Origin: Bolinopsis microptera
Lineage: Eukaryota; Ctenophora; Tentaculata; Lobata; Bolinopsidae
Direction of reading: 5' to 3'
Length of the DNA stretch: 64,000 nt
Assembly (NCBI RefSeq): GCF_026151205.1
Contig: NC_087076.1
Coordinates: 19,769,919-19,833,918 of the forward strand
Within the stretch, counting starts at the first letter, position 1. Each line of letters starts with the position of its first letter. Below are positions 1 through 13,600 of this stretch, piece by piece. A program made the position numbers and the translations under genes. The notes beneath the pieces were generated by a model. The model was not told the DNA's origin and did no database searches. It saw only the letters and a program-made list of their open reading frames with translations.

Positions 1-1512
1 GATGATCATGACGCAAAGTTCAGAATGTTCGACAGAAGTAATATTTATTTAAAATAATTTCATAAATACAAGTCATTATGTATATTGAGTGAATGCGTGT
101 AATAGGATGAGAGCATTTTTGTTGAAGATGGAGAAATTAAGAAAGTAGTTACAAAGTTAAATAATTAGACAGTTTGTTACTTGGCCCGCCATGTTTGCTT
201 GATAAGTTTAAAATAATAATGACGAATTATCCAAGTTTGACAGAAGTAACATTAAATACTTAAATATGTTTGGAGCAAGTTAAGAATCACGCAAGTTAAA
301 TAATTTAAAAACTTGTATATTTTATAATACCTTGTCAAGCCGGCTAGTAATTTTTACTTGAGAAGCTTAATTGTAAGTACAGAATGTCCTGAAGATTAGC
401 CAGAAGTAAACTTGGAGCAAATTAAGAAACTAGCTTGAATAAATTCAATGAGTTGGCTCGCGAAGTTAAATTATAAGGACGGAATGATGGGAAAAATACT
501 GAGCTGCAGTTGTCACTGCGCTTGGAACGGATCCGGAACAAGCCGATTGTGCTTCTTGAACCTCCACTCGTTGTTTTGATTGCCGTGTTTTCCGGATAAA
601 TAATGCTGCGACAGAACGATCACGTGTGATGATGTAACGGATCCTTCATAAAGATGATGTAATGTCAATGATTCGGACAGCTGTATATATAATATAACAT
701 AAGCTGCGTCTCATTTCGCTACGAATAGCTAAAATACTAAGCCATTATCATTAGATAAGAACTTTACAATCTAAAGTCAAACCTTCATTTACTATGCCTC
801 ACGAGTCACGATGAATACTAAATAACCTGGTAAACGGAGGTATTAGGTAAATAGAGTTGTGATTTACTTACATGAAAATAGTAGTAACTCGGAGGAAAGG
901 AAATGTGCCAAGTCGCGGTATTAGTCGAAGGACCCGTAAATTTAGGGAATGTGAATACAAGTTTGACTGTTTACATAATGTTCACTTTAATTAATGGTCC
1001 AGAATGGTTTACTAAATTTCTATTTGATGTTTTATTTCCATAATATTCAATAGCTTGAAGTACCGTGAGAAATTGAAGTATCTTTGACATTTGCGATTGC
1101 CAATAAATTCCTCAAGTCTCCTCTGATCTTAGATTATCCAACAAGGGCAATTAGAAACAATAATGGTGGTAGCCAATAAATCTACAGCTTGTTAACTAAA
1201 CGTTTGTGTTGCAAAATTTATAATTGATAAAACAATTTTTACAATAGTTACACTAGACACTCATATAACACAAAGTATTGATTGGGCTTCTCAAACAAAA
1301 GTGAACAACAAAGCTATTACGTTTTACTACCTAGATGCAGTTATTCTGTACTGAGTTGTCATGTGAACACTTCCCTGGTAGCTCTTGCTCATTTATAAAT
1401 CAATAACCGGAAATCCGTGGATCACATCATCAATTAATCTGATCTCTGTGGGAGTAATATTAGAGCTGTTTTTAATGGTTGGACATCGTTCTAATGCTTC
1501 CATACTTTTCAG

Positions 1513-1656
1513 CCGTTCCTGATAGACAACCTAAAGTTTGATTTGAGAGTTTATGTTTTGGTTACGTCATGCGATCCTCTGAGGATTTACGTGTACAAGG
1601 ATGGGCTGGTTCGCTTTGCTGTTACACCTTATCAAGACCCAACAAATAATAATGTG
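1513..1656 (+). CDS. TTLL6: TTLL exon (first in window)
   Basis: Acceptor ttttcag before 1513 and donor gtaagt at 1657; 48 codons, phase 0 at both ends. It encodes PFLIDNLKFDLRVYVLVTS and DPLRIYVYKDGL, the TTL strand block that binds nucleotide and the tubulin tail. The preceding exon, expected to end near a QQYI motif, was not found in bases 1-1512. Confidence 0.92.
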
Positions 1657-4600
1657 GTAAGTGGTTTTAGTCGAGATGGAATATTCTTAGCAAATTACAG
1701 TTTTAGAACACGTCTTTCTCCGTTATTAAATTAAACGCCAAAAAGGAGCTAGTGGAATGCTCCATCTTTTAATTTATTGCTTCTCAGTGCAAAAAAACTG
1801 CACAAAAAGCCTCCAAGTACAGCGTACACACACACTTTGTGCAGGATGAATTCTCACTAATGTTGGACACATTGCACTGCGAGAATAAATTGTGTACTGT
1901 GTGTGTAAGAGTCCTGATATACCGCTCTACTGCTCCAATGTCACGCACATCCTTGCAGCTTGTTTTTTGTGAAGCTGTTGTGCTCGAGGGAAAATTCAAA
2001 CTTCCAGACAATCAAACATCCCCCAGCCGGGATAATATTATTTTCACGTGCAAAATTACTTCGCATAATGTTTTATAACTCACTTTCTAAAAAGTTTCCA
2101 CGATTGATCAATACACACACACACCAAGAAACTTTTTGTCTTATTTTTAAAAGCTCGAATGTAGTAATTTTCATTATGCTCTGTTTACAAGGAATGGATT
2201 AGTATATATCACAGCATAACAAGCTGTGGTTTTCAGTACAGTAACAGTGAATGTAGGACTACTGGGCGAGGCGGCGTCTTTTAAATTGCATTAACAAATT
2301 GATTAAGAAATTATTAACTGAAGCGTATTGAGTTGGTTATTGCTTGTCACCCCTAACCGTATGATTACAGAGCTGAAAAATCAATTAAATGATAGTCCTA
2401 ACTCCTAGAGACTGAACGGAATGATTTCTTTTTGAATTTTGTCTGAGATTTAGTAAGTTTTTATTAGATGTGGCAAGCAGGCCCGTGAGCAGGCAAGCAG
2501 AACAATCATCTGGTAATTACCAGCCAATTACCTGGCAATTACCATGTAATTAGAAGGTCATCAGAACACGATGCAGATATAACATGTAGTATAATAAAGG
2601 AATTTCAGGACGATGTTTTGATGCACTTGACGAACTACGCAATTACAAAACATTCCAGTGACTTTATTAGGGACGATGAAAAGGGCCACAAGAGGTAACA
2701 GCTACTTCTTTGTGATCTGGAAAATTTTATGTTGATAATAACAAGTTTATCTGATAAAAACACGCAAATTGAAATATAAATTAACCTTATATCAACATGC
2801 AGAACTGTGCAAAAACACATTTTAAATATTAGATTTAACAAAAAAACTTTGATAAAACTAAACTTAATAAATCAAACTTGAATGAAACAAACTTATTTAA
2901 ATATAGACTTTAATGAAAATAAACTTTAAATTTAACAGCGAATCAAAGCATATTGATGTCATATTCTTATTTTCTTGCAATAAGTTAAGCTACAGCGATC
3001 AAATTATAATCATCGCAAAAATGTTCATGTTGGCTTTGGAGTATGTGTACTCAGGTGGCTTGAATTTTGGCGCATTGTGAGCTACAATATGTTCGAGCAA
3101 CCGCCGTGCTCTTTACTGCTACTAACTTATCCGGGGATTCGCTTTTTAAATTTTGGTTTATTATAAGGTAGACATTTGAATGGTGTGAAGGAAATAAAAG
3201 GGGAAAAAATGGTTGGGATTATTTTGAATTAATATAAGAGTTGTCCATCTGAGTAATCTAAATTCGAGATTTAATTCAATTTCTTGGATTCTCGACGGAG
3301 TTTGTCTAATTATAATAAACTGGTGGGAAATTTTCATGTTTGGCGCGCGTGTCAGAGACGTACAGGAACGCGCGCAAACAAAATTGTAATCTTTTGGTGT
3401 CTTTAATTGTCTTTTGCCATACCATGCGCGTTGCTATGGTTACGAGATGACCTTTGATTTGGCGTTCTCACAATTTCTTTTCACCGTGATCAGTCAATAT
3501 AATAAAGCATATAATGATTCCTCAAAATGGAGACATTTTCTCAATTTCAGATTTCGCCCAAAACAGCTTTAAACTGATCTATCATATAAGTTATCAGTTC
3601 TAATATAACAGGAAAGTGTTTTGAATCGGTGAAAAAGGGTGGCGAAGGTGAAATATGCCAAAAATTCATGAAAATTCTGAAAATTCTGAAAATTTCCAAA
3701 ACATCGTTGGAAACCGGATTTCCAAGATAAGTAGAAACGTTAACTGTCCAAATAGATCAGGGAGGGCGTTTACAGCTGTTTGCGGACCTCAGGCGCATGA
3801 AGACACCGGAATGTGGCTTTCAAATGGGCATTTTCGGGTGTTTATTAAGATGGACAAATTAAAGTCAGATTGTTTGCTCAAATTGGTTGGGACATGCCTT
3901 AATTGTACTGGATGACTTGCACGTGTGATCCATCGCAGAAAACTGGAATTCCAACATCTGAAATAAAGTCATGACTCTGCATATGCTCCGTAAATAGTCT
4001 GTGTCCTTTCCTTGATCTAGTTCTGCGAAGAACGAAGTTACACAGCCATTGCATGCTAATTTAGGATACTGAAACGAAGATGACATCAAACATAAGATAA
4101 TTAATAAACGCCAATCTAACTGAAATTTACTTACAGGAAGATAACGCATTTAAACAAATGGTTGGAAACAAACGGATACAACAGGGAAAAAATATGGGCA
4201 GATATCGAAGATGTTATCGTTAAGACACTGATCGTTTCGCATCCGACATTGAAGCACAATTACAGGACATGTTTTCCTAATCATAACCGTGGCAGTGCCT
4301 GTTTTGAGATTCTAGGGTTTGACATCATGCTGGACCGAAAACTAAAGCCGTGGTTACTTGAGGTAATGCTTCCAATATTTTGAATTTATTAATGTTTCAT
4401 TATTGTAACATAGAGAGATAAGTCAACACAGAGAGGGCTGTTTAGAAGGTGTTTCTAGGGAATTAAAATCTTCCGGATTTGTTCGCCCAAGATCTCTTAC
4501 AGCTAAACCATTATTCGTATCTTATTATATTGATGATCCTAAGTAGGAATGTAAACAGAGTACAGACCGTAGCTTCAGCTTAGGTTTTCAAACGGTATGG

Positions 4601-7600
4601 TTTATTCTTCCATTCGATCAGTTGTCACAAGCGAGAAAGGTTATTTTTATCATGTTTACGGTTTACTGCAACCAAGACTGACGAAAATAACAGACATTCT
4701 GATTTTATCTTCCTCATTGCGCCAATATCTAGAAAATAGATCGAAATCGACCATATTAACATGAGTTATGTCTCCTCTAATATGTATCTTGATAAGTGGT
4801 TAAACGCCCGAACCGGAAACGTTAAATCGCTCTTTTGTCTTTTTTGCCCGTTATCAGCTTATTTCCTTTCCGAAGCCAAGATACAAACTAAAGAGTTCAA
4901 TATATGCTTGTAGTTGTCTATATCTCTGCTTAAGTGCGCTAGTTAGTTTCGTATCTTTTCAGGTAAACCACTCCCCCAGTTTCCATACAGACTCTCCTCT
5001 TGACAAAGAAATTAAAGAGGGATTCCTAGCGGACACCATAAAAATGCTCAACTGCAGCTATCTCGAGAGGTTTGCGATATTTTTCACAAATATTTCATGA
5101 AATAGTAGTTAGTCGAATGATAAACCAAAAATTCGCCTGCTAAATATAATTGCAAATCCTTTATTACTTTAAAAGGAAAAAGTATAGGGAAAAATCTACT
5201 CGACCACTGAAATAAAAAACAGTAAACCGGCCAACTCTTTTAACATCTGTCTATGAAATTTTCTTGTTTTCCTTCGTTTGCTTCTCAAAGGAGGACTTCT
5301 TATCATACATCTGCTCTCCGTTATTTTCCGCAGCTGATTCAACATTAACCGAATTGAATTTGTCCTAATTTATATCATTAGGAAGCAAATAAACAGGGTT
5401 GCAAGCTCCATGAGCAATAATTTATAATCTTATTAAGTTATTAGCTGGTAAATGACAATTTTCTGGTGAGAAGGTTTAATAAATTTCCCCAATTTCTCAA
5501 TAATTTCCTAGAAATTTTATTAACTTGCCACACCATGTGTCCATTTTGTAGATCACAACCAAGTTAATTAGCAGAAATCGCTTAAACTTCATGAGAGATA
5601 GTCGATGATCTAACTATGTTGTAGATTAAACAGCTTGTAAAAAAGTTAATGAACACACGAGATTACAATAACAAGTGGTTGTTAAAGCCAGTGTAACCCC
5701 ACAGAAAACGTTGTATTGAGGAGGACAGGCGGCGAGTGAAGGAGAGACTGTTTGCAAAGAGTGGTACCCGTCAACAACAGCACCAGGAGTCGCTGGAGAC
5801 GGACAAAGCGTACTCGCTGGTCTTAGAACAAGCCGAGGCTAACAACTGTGGCGGGTACCGCTGTGTTTATCCGTGTATTAACGAGGCAAAGTATAAGCCC
5901 TTCTTCCAGCAGAGTGGATCTCTTTTTACTGAAACGGTAGGTTCCTACTTGAAGACCGTTTAATTTCCAGTACCTGAAATTTTATCAAAACATTAAAAGT
6001 TCCTAATTTAAAGAGTTAATTCGTCGGCAAAATCTAGAAAATATTACAGGGCATTTAATAATTCCTGGATTTATTTGGACTCGCGTCTTTTTCGAATGAT
6101 TGGAACGTCTCAATTGTTGTGATGATAATTTTTCGAACCAGGGCACCTTTTTAAGCACTAAGTTCTTGACCCGCACAAATAAATTTCCTACAGCAGACCT
6201 TTCATATGGTTTTTGTTTGAGTTCATAGGTCATCTCAGGGACTGCATCTGAGTAGACCAGACTTTTCCAGAAACCCCATTGCTAAATGTATTTGGGGTCT
6301 GGCTAGTGTGGCGGCCACAAGAAACCGGTTTCCCTCGATATCAAACGGGAACCAAAAATTCCTTTCATCACTCCATTGCCTCGTAAGACCAGTGTGGGTG
6401 ACCCATCTTGCCGGAAACAGCATTTGTTCAGCACATTCTACCTCTTATGCTTTTCTTGAACATCGCGATCTGAATTTTGCTGATCTTTATAGCCTCCCCT
6501 TCGCCCACCTTTGAATAAATACGGAACGGAACACTGTGTATGACCACTGGCCAGTGACTAACTTCCTGTTTGTCATTCAAAATTGATAAATCGGTTTTAA
6601 AAATACTTCAAAACTTGTCGTATGGTCTTTAAATCTAAATTCTTTTGGTCAAAGCCTCATCAGAGATGTATGTTTTATCTATTATCACACATAAAATAAA
6701 ATATTTGGACAGGTAGCCTCGAAAGCCCGGCAGGAGTGCGCGAGACTGCAGCGGGAAGCAATCCTGGCAAAGCAGAACGAAGGAAGACCTCGTGGTAAAG
6801 CAATTGATACTGGGGAAAGTGGGGAGGCAGTTGGACGGAGACGCATCAGAAAAAAAGTCCGGCCGGTCCCTGAGAGACTTTACAAGCGGCCTTCTTTTAA
6901 AATGGTACGTGCACGTTATGAGAGTGATGTTCAATTTGTCGACTGTTTTAAGAAAAGAGCGTATTTCACCACACGAATAGTTGATCATATAAACTCATGA
7001 AACTCTTACAGTAGAAGCAGAGTGTTGGGAATGATTGTATCACTAACACTGCTGAACTTTAACAGGTTTAATTTGGTTTTAGGTACGGATAGATTGCAGT
7101 TGCACGGGTTAAATCAATAAACAGGTAAAATCTGTAGCCGTGCAATTAAACCGATCCTAAAACCGGACTTGCACTAAAGTTCAACAGTGTAACTAAAAGT
7201 TGTGAACAGTTAATTTACCACTGTGTGTTATTGTTTAGGAAAACCTCCCGCCCGGCTCGCCTCGGTTCCCTATTCACATGACTACAGCTACCTCCCCTAG
7301 AAAGAGCGACTTGCTCAACGACCAGATCAAGGGGCTGGCCGGGTCGGCCCCCCACCAGGATAACATCTTCAAGGAAGCATCCCGCTTGAGAAACCTAACA
7401 TTTGAGAAGGCACGCGAGAATATCGTTATCAAAATGCCCACTATGCCCATAAACCCCCAAAATGACTACCTGAAAGTAAGGTGTTTCCTGGGTTCTGTCT
7501 CATCTTTCCCCACCATGATGCCTAGTGATTCGTCCTTCTACCCGGGAATGTTCAAAGTGTTGTCCAGGGTGAGATCCGTGGAGTCCCTCTGTGAAGCACT

Positions 7601-10600
7601 ACCTTGTCACCTAGTTACTTTTTCACCAAGTGCCGTAATCACCCAGTGGCGTTATCACCCAGTGGCGTTCATTGTGTCGTCTCACTCTGTCTTCCTGTAC
7701 GTATATTCCATATAAAATCTTGCATGCATATTACTTTAAATAGTTCATCTTCGTAATTTGTAATTGTCAGTGGTGTTAAGTTAAATTGTAAATTTAAAGT
7801 AATTATTTTACATATAATCTTAAAATATTTCGTATTCACATTTCATTTCTGAACATTAATATTGACATTCCATATAAGATTTAAATCATATTTGCTTATT
7901 ATGGCGGCTCACGAAGACAAACATAATTTAAATTCATTTAGATATATGTGGGATTTGGAGAAGACATCCCAGATATTTTTGGATCTCTTCACGGCGAAAT
8001 TGGCGAAGATTTTTTCCCATCTTCGCAATTTTTGCAATTCAGATGAGATGAGAAATTTCACGAGCAGTAAGGCGGAAAAGAGAAAAATTTCTTCGAGTAA
8101 TAAAAATTGATGGCCAAAATACTCAAAATAGTGGAATTATCCTTGAACTTTTCTCAGCGTTTTTTACTACATAGTAGTAGTACATACAGCGATCAGCAAT
8201 CAGAATGTTTGTGTAATGTTCGTAGCACAATTACTCTTTCTTGAGGTGGAATAGTGGAATAAAGCGGATTAATATTCTGTGTTGGGATTGTTTCTAACAT
8301 CCACCTTAACCACTATTTCTTGAGGTTTTTTGTTATCAGTTAATTCTTTATCGTCTTTCTCTGGATCCCCCATCTTATTATCTCTGTTGTCTTCTTTCGT
8401 TAATAAAGGATACAATTTTCCTGGAGAATTATTCAATGATTTTTGTTCAGTGTTCGGCGTTAAATCGCCGTGAGGACTGGACTTGTTAAAGATTGTGAAA
8501 TGAGTATGGGCAGCTTGTCCGCCGCTTCCTGACGGAGTTGTGTACTCCTCTCTTGACGTTCTCCGACTTTCATGCCCTCGTCGGGGCATCAGACCGTTGA
8601 CGTGCTCCCGAAAATCCTTCATCCTGAGGTAGAAAAGCAGGGGGTTCAGCGCTGCGTTGAGTGCGATGCTCAGAATATGAGTGACTCCCACCAGGTAGGA
8701 TTTGACGTAGTCGTCAGTGACGACTGCGTAAGGTGGCACTGAGAGTTGACTTGACCGGGTCTGTACATAGAGGTATATCACGCTGTATGGAATGTTGAGG
8801 ACAAGGTAGGTTCCTGTGATCAGCACAATTGTTATTCCGGACTGGAACGAACTGTCCTTTGAGGGACCATTTCCTTTAACTCGCTTCACAGATTCTTTCA
8901 TTCCTTTTGACTTTGTTACGCCGGTGGTTCTGGTGAATGTAATTCTGGCGAAGTTGCGGTGTGCGATTACCTTTTTCTTGTACTGCCTACTTTGCAAGAT
9001 GATCTTGTAGAGGCTGGCCAGAGCCGAGATGAAAGTGAGAGGAACTGGGATAAGAAGCATGGTCGGGATGGACATGACAATCATGTAGTAGGTGACGTCA
9101 CGGGAACCATTTCCCACAAACTGGGACTTGTTGAGACCTAGGGCACACCATTCTGCCTTGTAGTAGTGGGATATTCCGTAAAAGGCAGGAGTGGTGCAGA
9201 ACAGCCACACCGCATACACAATCAGACTCACTTGAACTACCCTCGTCCTGATAGCAGTGAAGGGGAGAAGGATTCTGACGGTCCGGGTGATGCTCAGAAC
9301 TGCCACCAAGTAGACCGAGTATCTAGAGCTGAAATTCCACAGAGATCCCCACGTTTCTCTGAAAATGACGTCAGAAAAAGGACCCGGACTGCGCCCCTGG
9401 ACGTAACATAGTCCCACGAAGAGAGCTAAGATAGATGTGAGAAGGTCGGTTAGGGTGACAGCGCAGAAGATCGGGGAGAAAACACTGTTACGGATACTTT
9501 TCCAGAAGAAGTTAAGAGCGAGGGTGTTACCGACTATTCCCAGGAATAGGGAACCAGCAAGGACTACTATCCCGATCACGAGTGTGATGTACTTGTCTTC
9601 TTCCCATTCTGGAACCATCGCAACTAAGGGAACTTCGGTCATTTTAATGAGTAAAAATATATGCGAAAATGGGATCTTTTAGTTTTAACTTTAAAATTTT
9701 TTTGGATGTTATCCTTTTTAAGTCGTCCAAAAAATTACTTTAAAAACGTTGTCAAGCACGTTAAAGAGAATTATTTGTCTATTTTTCATCCCGTCGGTCA
9801 ACTCTAAAGTGCATCTTATCATGGATAGATTTGTCGATCTTTAAAATCATTTTACTTTTAGATAAAATATCAACGTCACAACGTGGTAAATGATCTGAAG
9901 GCCACAGTGATGCACGCCGCCGCCGGACGCCGCCGCGCCGGCACATTTTCACACGCCGATACCTCTCAAGTCGGCGTGGCGTGAAAGGAAATATAAAGAG
10001 TATGGAGCCAGTCAGGGTTGATCTTGAACTCTAGGAGATCCAAATTGTCCAACATTGTCAAGAATTTGATTTTTCTTAAATATAATTGTAAAAATCACCA
10101 AATATAATTGTAAACACCACACTTATTACATCATTATTTCATGCACGCACGTACGCCACAATTTTTGTGGGCCTGGAAATTCAAACCTAAATTTTGACAA
10201 AATTATGTTCCACGCCGCCGAACGCCGCCACGCCGGGCCATTTTGGGCACGCCGCCGCCGGTTGGCGAAAAATGAACCGGCGTGCATCACTGGAAGGCCA
10301 AAATAGATTGTATAAACTTAAAGTTTACGCACGGTTGACGCACGGTTACGTAATTACGCAGTTAACTCGAGGTTGACTACAGTCACTGTTGCTTACCGCG
10401 AGTTTATCGTACAATTACTGTTCCGTACGTGACCGACCTGATATCAGGCTGGATAATTAATGATTTTAATCGAGTCCGGTTCTGATACGCTTTTTTAAGT
10501 TTAAACAGCCAAAAATGGTATTAAGTGGGCGGAATTCAAACCAATCAGCCTTGCATGTAGGAAAATTGTTATGTCGGAAGGATTTATTGCTAAAGTAGTC

Positions 10601-13600
10601 ATTAAATATAGTGCTAAAGTAGTCATTAAATATAGTGCTAAAGTAATTAATGGGATGGGATTCTAGCCACAGCCGTATTTCATGCCATGTTTTAAGTAGC
10701 CGAAGAATCCAGGTCCAAGGAATCCAAGGTTGCAACTATGCATGCATATAGTGCTAAAGTAGTCATTTTGTTACTTGCTTGATCAGTGTTATCCCATAAA
10801 AACAGATAATGGAACCACGCCCTAATAACCCAAAACGCCTAATAACTGAAAAAATAAGTATTTAAGTGGCCATTTCGGTTATTTTAAGCCAACCTAATAT
10901 TCTGTACGATTTTTAGAAGCTGATATAACCATTTAATATAATAATAGAACACAAATGGGCATGGCCAAAACGGCGATTTTTCCAGTTTTATAGACCTTTG
11001 AGAGGCCACAAAAACTTATCAGCTGTCGGCTATGAAATGCAGGCAAATTTCCATAACTGACCAGGTTACTAAAGTTATAGCTGTACGTCACGTGGTAGTC
11101 AAAAATGTTTCTTGGAAATGCGACACAGATTTGTCCGAAAATTCGATGTAATACGTTTCATAAAGAAGGCTTACGGGTGAGATGCAGTACACGTGATGAT
11201 TAATACACTTAAGGGTATTTACTTTTAAATAAGATACTTAACGATCCGAAATGAATATGTCGGGTGTGGTGCCCGCACTGTGGGCCTATAATTTAACAAG
11301 GATGTAGTAATAATGCGATAAGTATTTGGAGTAAAAAAGTTTATGGAGTAGAAATACGTTCGTGGACATAGCCTGTAGACTGTAGATTCATAGCCGTTTT
11401 TAAACGTTAATTTTTGTTTTAATCTTCTGTGTTATTTGTTTGATAAGATCAAGAAAAAAGAATTATATTTTGATAACAAAAATTCGAAAAAAAAACTTGA
11501 GGTCATTTAGCAACTATAATTAATGCCGGCAAGAATAAGTGAATAACGTAAGGGCCAATAAAGTCTGATAGAGTGAGTTGGGTTTCGATCAAGTTGTGGC
11601 GTACACTTCGTTAGGGAAACAAACTGAACTTTTGCACAGTCCATTATATTAGGCTCAGAGATAAACAAGGCGACCAAGGTCTTTTATTAATTCAGTGAAG
11701 TTACAGAAAACAATGTTGAAGGATTAGCACTCCGCTGGAGGAGTATTAAGAGGCCAGGATATCACGAATCTGTAATTCCATGATCAAAAGGTCGTATATG
11801 ATAGTGATACTCCTAATCTCTTAGTGCTCCTTCGTCAGATTGAGATTATCTTGCAGCATTCTTTTCTGCCGGCAATATCAAGGAAATGATTAAATACCGG
11901 CTCTTCTTTCACCTTCTTTATCTCATTACAGGTCGTCGAAATTGCTGCTCCACATTGGTGTCTTCAATCAAACTAAACATGATCAAATAACAATAAAAAT
12001 TCTGCAAAGTTTCCTGCCAAACGTTTTTCTAAAAACTACTTTTATCTTCGTTTTATGCAATTTCGATCACTTGAGCCAGTAAGAATTATTTAAATTTTTG
12101 GTAATTATCCAATTAACTGATTATTTAACATGAACATTTTAACAACAAAAGTTTTCCACATTGATAAGATTCAACGATGTTCACAACTTAAGATATTTGA
12201 CAAACAGTAAAGCTGGTAAAAAGTGGCCTTAAGAAACGTGGAAAAGTTGGTCAGCCACAAAGGACACCTAACTTGGGATACTTAGGAGTCAAAAATGACT
12301 AAACTCCTTTGAAAACTCGTTGTGTCGGTAAATAAATGGATCTGTCTAGTGTCTGTACTATTGAGAAGAATTGCAATGATAGTAAAGCCTCAAGTTGATA
12401 CTATCTCATTAAAATCATTTCTAACTAACTACATTTTGATTCAGCTGACTGTAGTGATAATTAAGCTTAATTACATTGTGGTTCAACCTTTGGACAATTC
12501 TAAGAACTTCCTTCGATCGTTCGAGTAATACAGTTCGACACGCGATATAGTAAAACTGAGCTAAACGATTCAATGGCTTAATTTGGGTGTGGGACGGAGT
12601 TTGAAGAAAACAGTTTGGCAGGTTTTATTTCTAACTGATGTGTTCCTCTGCAAGATGGGTTTATCGTTGTAGCAGATCCTTACAAACAGCAACTAGTAAA
12701 TTTTGTGACCATGTTTAGGTGAAGTCCACATTAACATTGTAACCGTGTAACGGCATAACTACAACAGTTAAGTGGTCCAAAGCCTTCGATTTTTGATTTA
12801 TGTCGAGATTTAGATCAAAACATCATCACATGATAAAAAGTAGTTGATCTCTTGTCAACTTTCCTAATGAACACGGTCATAAACTCTTGTTTGAGTTGTT
12901 TAACTCCCTAGTTTGTGGTTCAGTGAGATTTCATCAATCGCAGCTTCAGGAATTTATGAAGACCACCGTCAACCAATCTTAGACGCCGTCTGATAGCAAC
13001 CACTAAGTGAGCTGTGAGGAATCCTTTGTTGACAGCTCTTTATAGATACAGTTTTTTTGCAATTTGATTCGGTTAAAATGCACCAGGAAAGTAGTAAATC
13101 GTTGAGACTGAAATTCGTCTAGGAAAAGATTTTTTGTGATGAACTGTTAAATAGTGTTATCAATTGAAGCTGGCTTGAAACCTCTCACGCGGTACCTTGA
13201 CACGTCCAATTAGCAGCGTCCAATAGCAGCGACTGTCCAATTTCAAATCAAACAGCGAAATAAAAGAGCTACTGTCTCGTGTCAAAAAGAGCTAGTTCCA
13301 TCTCAAAATCAGGTGAGAAATTTAACATCAAACACCAAAATAAGCGATAGCAGCTCTGAGCCACTAACTAACTTCCGATTACAACGCCCAGATGACGAAA
13401 AGGACGATGTCACAATGTCACATATCACGCAATGGGAATGGTTCAGGAGAGTAAAATAATGAAAGTTATGTCACTTTGACACTCCGGTTTTGTCCAAGCA
13501 CGATTGTTCACTTATTGCGGGTGGGAATTTGATGGTTACTGTTGAATTTGGGTCATAAATGAAGGGAAGTAATACTCATGATGCTGTTGGCTGTCACTTT

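Noticed and set aside
1-1512. Possible earlier TTLL exon in the first 1.5 kb
   Set aside because: I looked for the expected GKGI and QQYI motifs before exon 1 and did not find them; the stretch appears to be intron.
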